Positions 60,995-64,000 of a stretch of DNA of 64,000 nt are shown piece after piece (within the stretch, counting starts at the first letter, position 1; each line of letters begins with the position of its first letter). The notes beneath the pieces are model-generated. The model did not search any database, was not told the DNA's origin, and worked only from the letters and a program-made list of their open reading frames with translations. The position numbers and the translations under genes are program-made. The DNA comes from Pisaster brevispinus (Eukaryota > Echinodermata > Asteroidea > Forcipulatida > Asteriidae), in contig JAMKCF010000060.1 in NCBI GenBank assembly GCA_023634235.1, positions 1 through 64,000 on the forward strand, written 5' to 3'.

Positions 60995-62246
60995 CTGCAG
61001 AGAAATGTCAAAAAGAGATTGAAAAGTCATGAACAAAAATAATAAGAGCACAACCTGAGATCAAGTAGGCCTGTAAGTATCCAAAATCAAAAGCTTTTCA
61101 AAAACGACCAGCTCTTTTTTCACTCAACGATTACCCCACAGAAAGTCATTTTATTAAATATAAAAGGAAAGATGCTTAGTCCACCCCCAATATTTTCACT
61201 CATTATGACTACAAATACAATCTTATACCAAAATATGATTATCTTTTTGACTTAAGTGAAAATGTATTAGTGGTTTGTATCCCATTTTTTAAAATAACTT
61301 TCTTTGGACAGATCACTGAGAAAAGATGTAGTCTAATCATTGATTCAAACTATCTATGTTGTTGGTAAGCAAGCATAGCCATGCTGGATGGCTAGGAGGC
61401 CTGTAAATCAACAATGATGTAGGCCCTTCATGTCATTTTAAGAGCAATCTAAAAATAACAAACAAAATAAGACACTGCTCACCAACAACTTTCCCATAAC
61501 CATAAAACACATTCTACTGCATTAAGCCAAAAACTTCTGTGTCACTTTCAATCTATTGTATTATAGCACCCCTTACAAAGATTCTGCCTTTTGATTGTGA
61601 ACTTGCAGCAAAAAATGTACTATTCCCGTAGCAACGAATGCCAAAGTGCTATACCCAGAGCAAATGCAGCTATGTGGTACCTAGACATCTTGACACCATA
61701 AAACAAATATTGACAGCTTTTACTCCTAGTAGTAGTAGTATGGTTAAAACTATGACTCCCTCTGTGAAGCCTGGAGCGGGTGTTTTCTTGAGACTTTGCC
61801 TCCGGAAAATAGAACATGCCAAGGATCACCTCGAGACTCCTGTTTTAACCATACACGTAACTCTAGTAGAAGCATCAGCTGTTTGTATAAGTAAATGTAC
61901 ACTAGTGGTGGTGGTTACTGCAGTGTACATGTAGATACTGTACTAGCCTATCCCCTATAATAGTCAAAGTCAGTCACTCACTCTTAACTTGCCTTTGGTA
62001 TGTGGCGACAGACAGTAACTTGTCCATACCATGGTTGCTAAAGCCAAGAGAAAGGGATGAGTGGTCATGGCATACAGACTATACCTCATGACATAACTAC
62101 AATTACAAGTACGGTACGGATCAACGGTATGTTTACATTGGCACGATATTGAGCTCATCTAAACTAAGGTCAACAGAACATGTACATCCATGGGTACACA
62201 AATAGAAAACCCGACACATCTGCCTATTTATCTATCTAAAACGTAC

Positions 62247-62330
62247 CTTTATAAAATCCAGTGAGTCTCCTGCCTTGTATGAACAGCCAGATAATCCGTA
62301 CAGCGTCATAGTTTGTGTCAAAGGGAACAT
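62247..62330 (-). CDS. Putative first coding exon, right arm
   Basis: ATG at 62330-62328 opens the same 28 codons as 29701-29784, with no base change, and the same AAG|GTACGT donor. It points toward the spacer, so the two copies are convergent. Unknown family. Confidence 0.4.
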
Positions 62331-62389
62331 TTCTAGGTAGATATTAGGGACACGAAATTGAAATCAAAACTCCCTTCATGTAAACTGTA

Positions 62390-62560
62390 TTAATATGACC
62401 TAGGGAGGGCGCACTTCATAAACGAACCAAAACTATTAACGGGGGCGATTTTTTTTTATAACACATGCTAGCTATGGGGCCACAAAAAAGCGTTCTGATT
62501 GGTCCGTTTCTGCAGAGGTCGTGCATTTTAAATAAGGTAAACTACGGAAAGCGTTATTAC
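62390..62560 (-). promoter_or_regulatory. Promoter-like region, right arm (CCAAT box)
   Basis: Mirror of 29480-29640. CCAAT box on the minus strand at 62502-62498, with the flanking GGA/CAG context unchanged. Confidence 0.4.
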
Positions 62561-62699
62561 ACGTACTGGTGGTACAGGACCCTGGCCTAGCATGCGGTGC
62601 GTGTGGTGTTAGTACAGCGGCACACCCAGGAATTGTGTGCGCTATCGGTGTCGCTAATTTTATATCGGTGATAATAAATATAGAGACAAGGGGTAGGCC

Positions 62700-64000
62700 T
62701 ACAAGAAAACTGAAAAAAAACTTTTTTTTTTTTTTATCTCCTGCCCATTTTTCTTACTCCACTGGTCTACTTTATTTTAATGTATCAACTATTGGGGTAA
62801 GGAACCATTGAAGGAAGTGTCTGTCAAAAAAGTATATGTAGGCCTATATTATATTTGGTATTCTGTTACAACTTTATGACACAAACTTTATTATTGGAAC
62901 AAATAATATAACTATTTACCCCATTTATTTAATTATGTATATGTACTATTACTATTAAATGGGGTAAAGAAGCGCTTATATTGCGAATATGGTTACAAAC
63001 TGGATAGCCTTCTGGCAGTAGGCCTACGACATTGTCACAGCATATCACGGAGGTAAATTGTACACTTCCGAAGTCGATGTCATTGTTGTTTTTGAGTCGT
63101 GTAAACTAACAAAATTTAATGCAAAACACTGTCGAAAGGAAAATTTTACGAATCACAAGTCATATATTGTTTTGAGATCATTATTGCACCAATGCCTTTC
63201 ATCACTGAAAGTTTCATTGCAATTGCTCTTTAGGAACTATGCAAATAGCCGCTTTGACCGAACGTGCGTTATGTCAATAGCCTTTTTTTTACTGAAACAG
63301 ACAAATAAAAAAAAAAATAATAAAAAAAACTTTAACGAAAACAAGAGCTGTTTCGCTAGTCTTCTCCAATAATTAGATAGGCCTACGTGTCAATAGGTAT
63401 TGCCCCACAAGCAGTCATTTGAAGGCCACTAAACATAAACACACTAAACATTCTTCAAATCCCCCAGTATTGACCAGAACAGGGGGACCACCCTTGCTCC
63501 ACGGATGTCATCTTTCACTCTGATTCTTATAGGTTTAGCCACTTATTATCATTTTTGTTTTTCGGCCATTAACCCTGCGTGACACCGTCAACAAAATGTT
63601 CACCGACTCGGACACCATGACTTAATTATTGATTAACAGTTTGATTTTAGCGTGTAATACACTTTTGTGGAGAAACCAATCACTTTTAAATTGCCCAAAG
63701 CATTACAGATAGACATTTACTAAATACAATCAATTCAAGCAACATTTATTTTAAGATGAGCCCACATGTGTCTCTTTGTGAAGTTTATACCACTTCTGCT
63801 CAATCAACCTTTTCTTTGAACAACACCCTTTGATTACACAACTCAGCAAGAACATCACAATCTCTTACATCTTTCCATAGGGTCTACTGTCTAGCTAATC
63901 CTCCCAACATCATCCTGCTCAAATATAATTTAAAAAAAAAAGGAAAAAGAAGAAAAAAGGGCAAAGCCAAAAGTCTGGAGAAAAAGCATTCTGAGTGTAC
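62700..64000. other. Outer right arm, no supported gene
   Basis: Pairs with 28194-29310. It contains an insertion-like A-rich stretch at 63160-63370, where the left arm (28850-28870) has only a short equivalent. This right-arm-only sequence has a T-run (63282-63289), an A-run (63308-63317) and a 104-codon frame across it without domain. Confidence 0.5.

Larger units (their letters stand above)
44533..64000 (-). repeat. Right arm of giant inverted repeat
   Basis: Reverse-complement counterpart of 28194-43225. It is longer because a 5.5-kb section is tandemly duplicated (44696-50204 and 50205-55952). In an outer sample of about 340 bp (30110-30440 against 61960-61620) I count three substitutions and two indels. 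In an inner sample of about 185 bp (40450-40630 against 51840-51650) I count roughly 25-30 differences. Confidence 0.95.

Overview
The window is animal nuclear DNA, AT-rich and mostly non-coding. It has spliced coding fragments, degenerate tRNA-derived SINEs, miniature inverted-repeat elements, minisatellites and long homopolymers, and no operons or dense reading frames. TACATGTA and TAGGCCTA words are frequent, and one MITE family looks like one I recall from echinoderm sequences. A marine deuterostome, most likely an echinoderm, is my best guess. It is an inference, not a demonstrated identity.

Layout. 1-8.8 kb: intergenic DNA with dispersed repeats, two promoter-like GC-rich islands (4.32-4.39 and 5.03-5.22 kb) and one unexplained open frame on the minus strand (3.8-4.2 kb). 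8.8-11.7 kb: a peroxisomal sarcosine/pipecolate oxidase (PIPOX-type) locus on the plus strand. It has a dinucleotide-binding N-terminus, the SRGSSHG flavin motif and a C-terminal SKL peroxisome signal, but the middle of the protein is absent and the flanking exon phases do not match, so it is a broken or mis-assembled gene. 13.1-14.7 kb: a 66-bp minisatellite. 16.3-22.2 kb: weak candidate exons in repeat-rich DNA. 23.4-23.8 kb: a 22-bp array that repeatedly creates the CRE octamer TGACGTCA. 25-27 kb: a short MITE and a duplicated 69-bp stem-loop sequence.

28.2-64 kb is dominated by one very large imperfect inverted repeat. The left arm runs from about 28.19 to 43.23 kb, the spacer from 43.23 to 44.53 kb, and the right arm from 44.53 kb to the window end, where it is still paired. 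The outer parts are nearly identical. The inner 3 kb next to the spacer are clearly more diverged, and the change falls in an ~80-bp BamHI-rich minisatellite. The right arm also carries a 5.5/5.75-kb direct tandem duplication with a 6-bp microhomology junction. Each outer arm holds the same promoter-like region and 28-codon first exon, pointing toward the spacer, plus exon-like blocks, a MITE whose end appears amplified into a telomere-like array, and a tRNA-derived SINE head.

Function. The only recognisable enzyme is the PIPOX-type oxidase. The duplicated first exon in the arms is the only other plausible gene and is not assigned to a family. The inverted repeat may be a real palindrome kept similar by gene conversion, or an assembly join of two haplotypes through the minisatellite. 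Sequence alone cannot decide. All similarity statements are by-eye comparisons.
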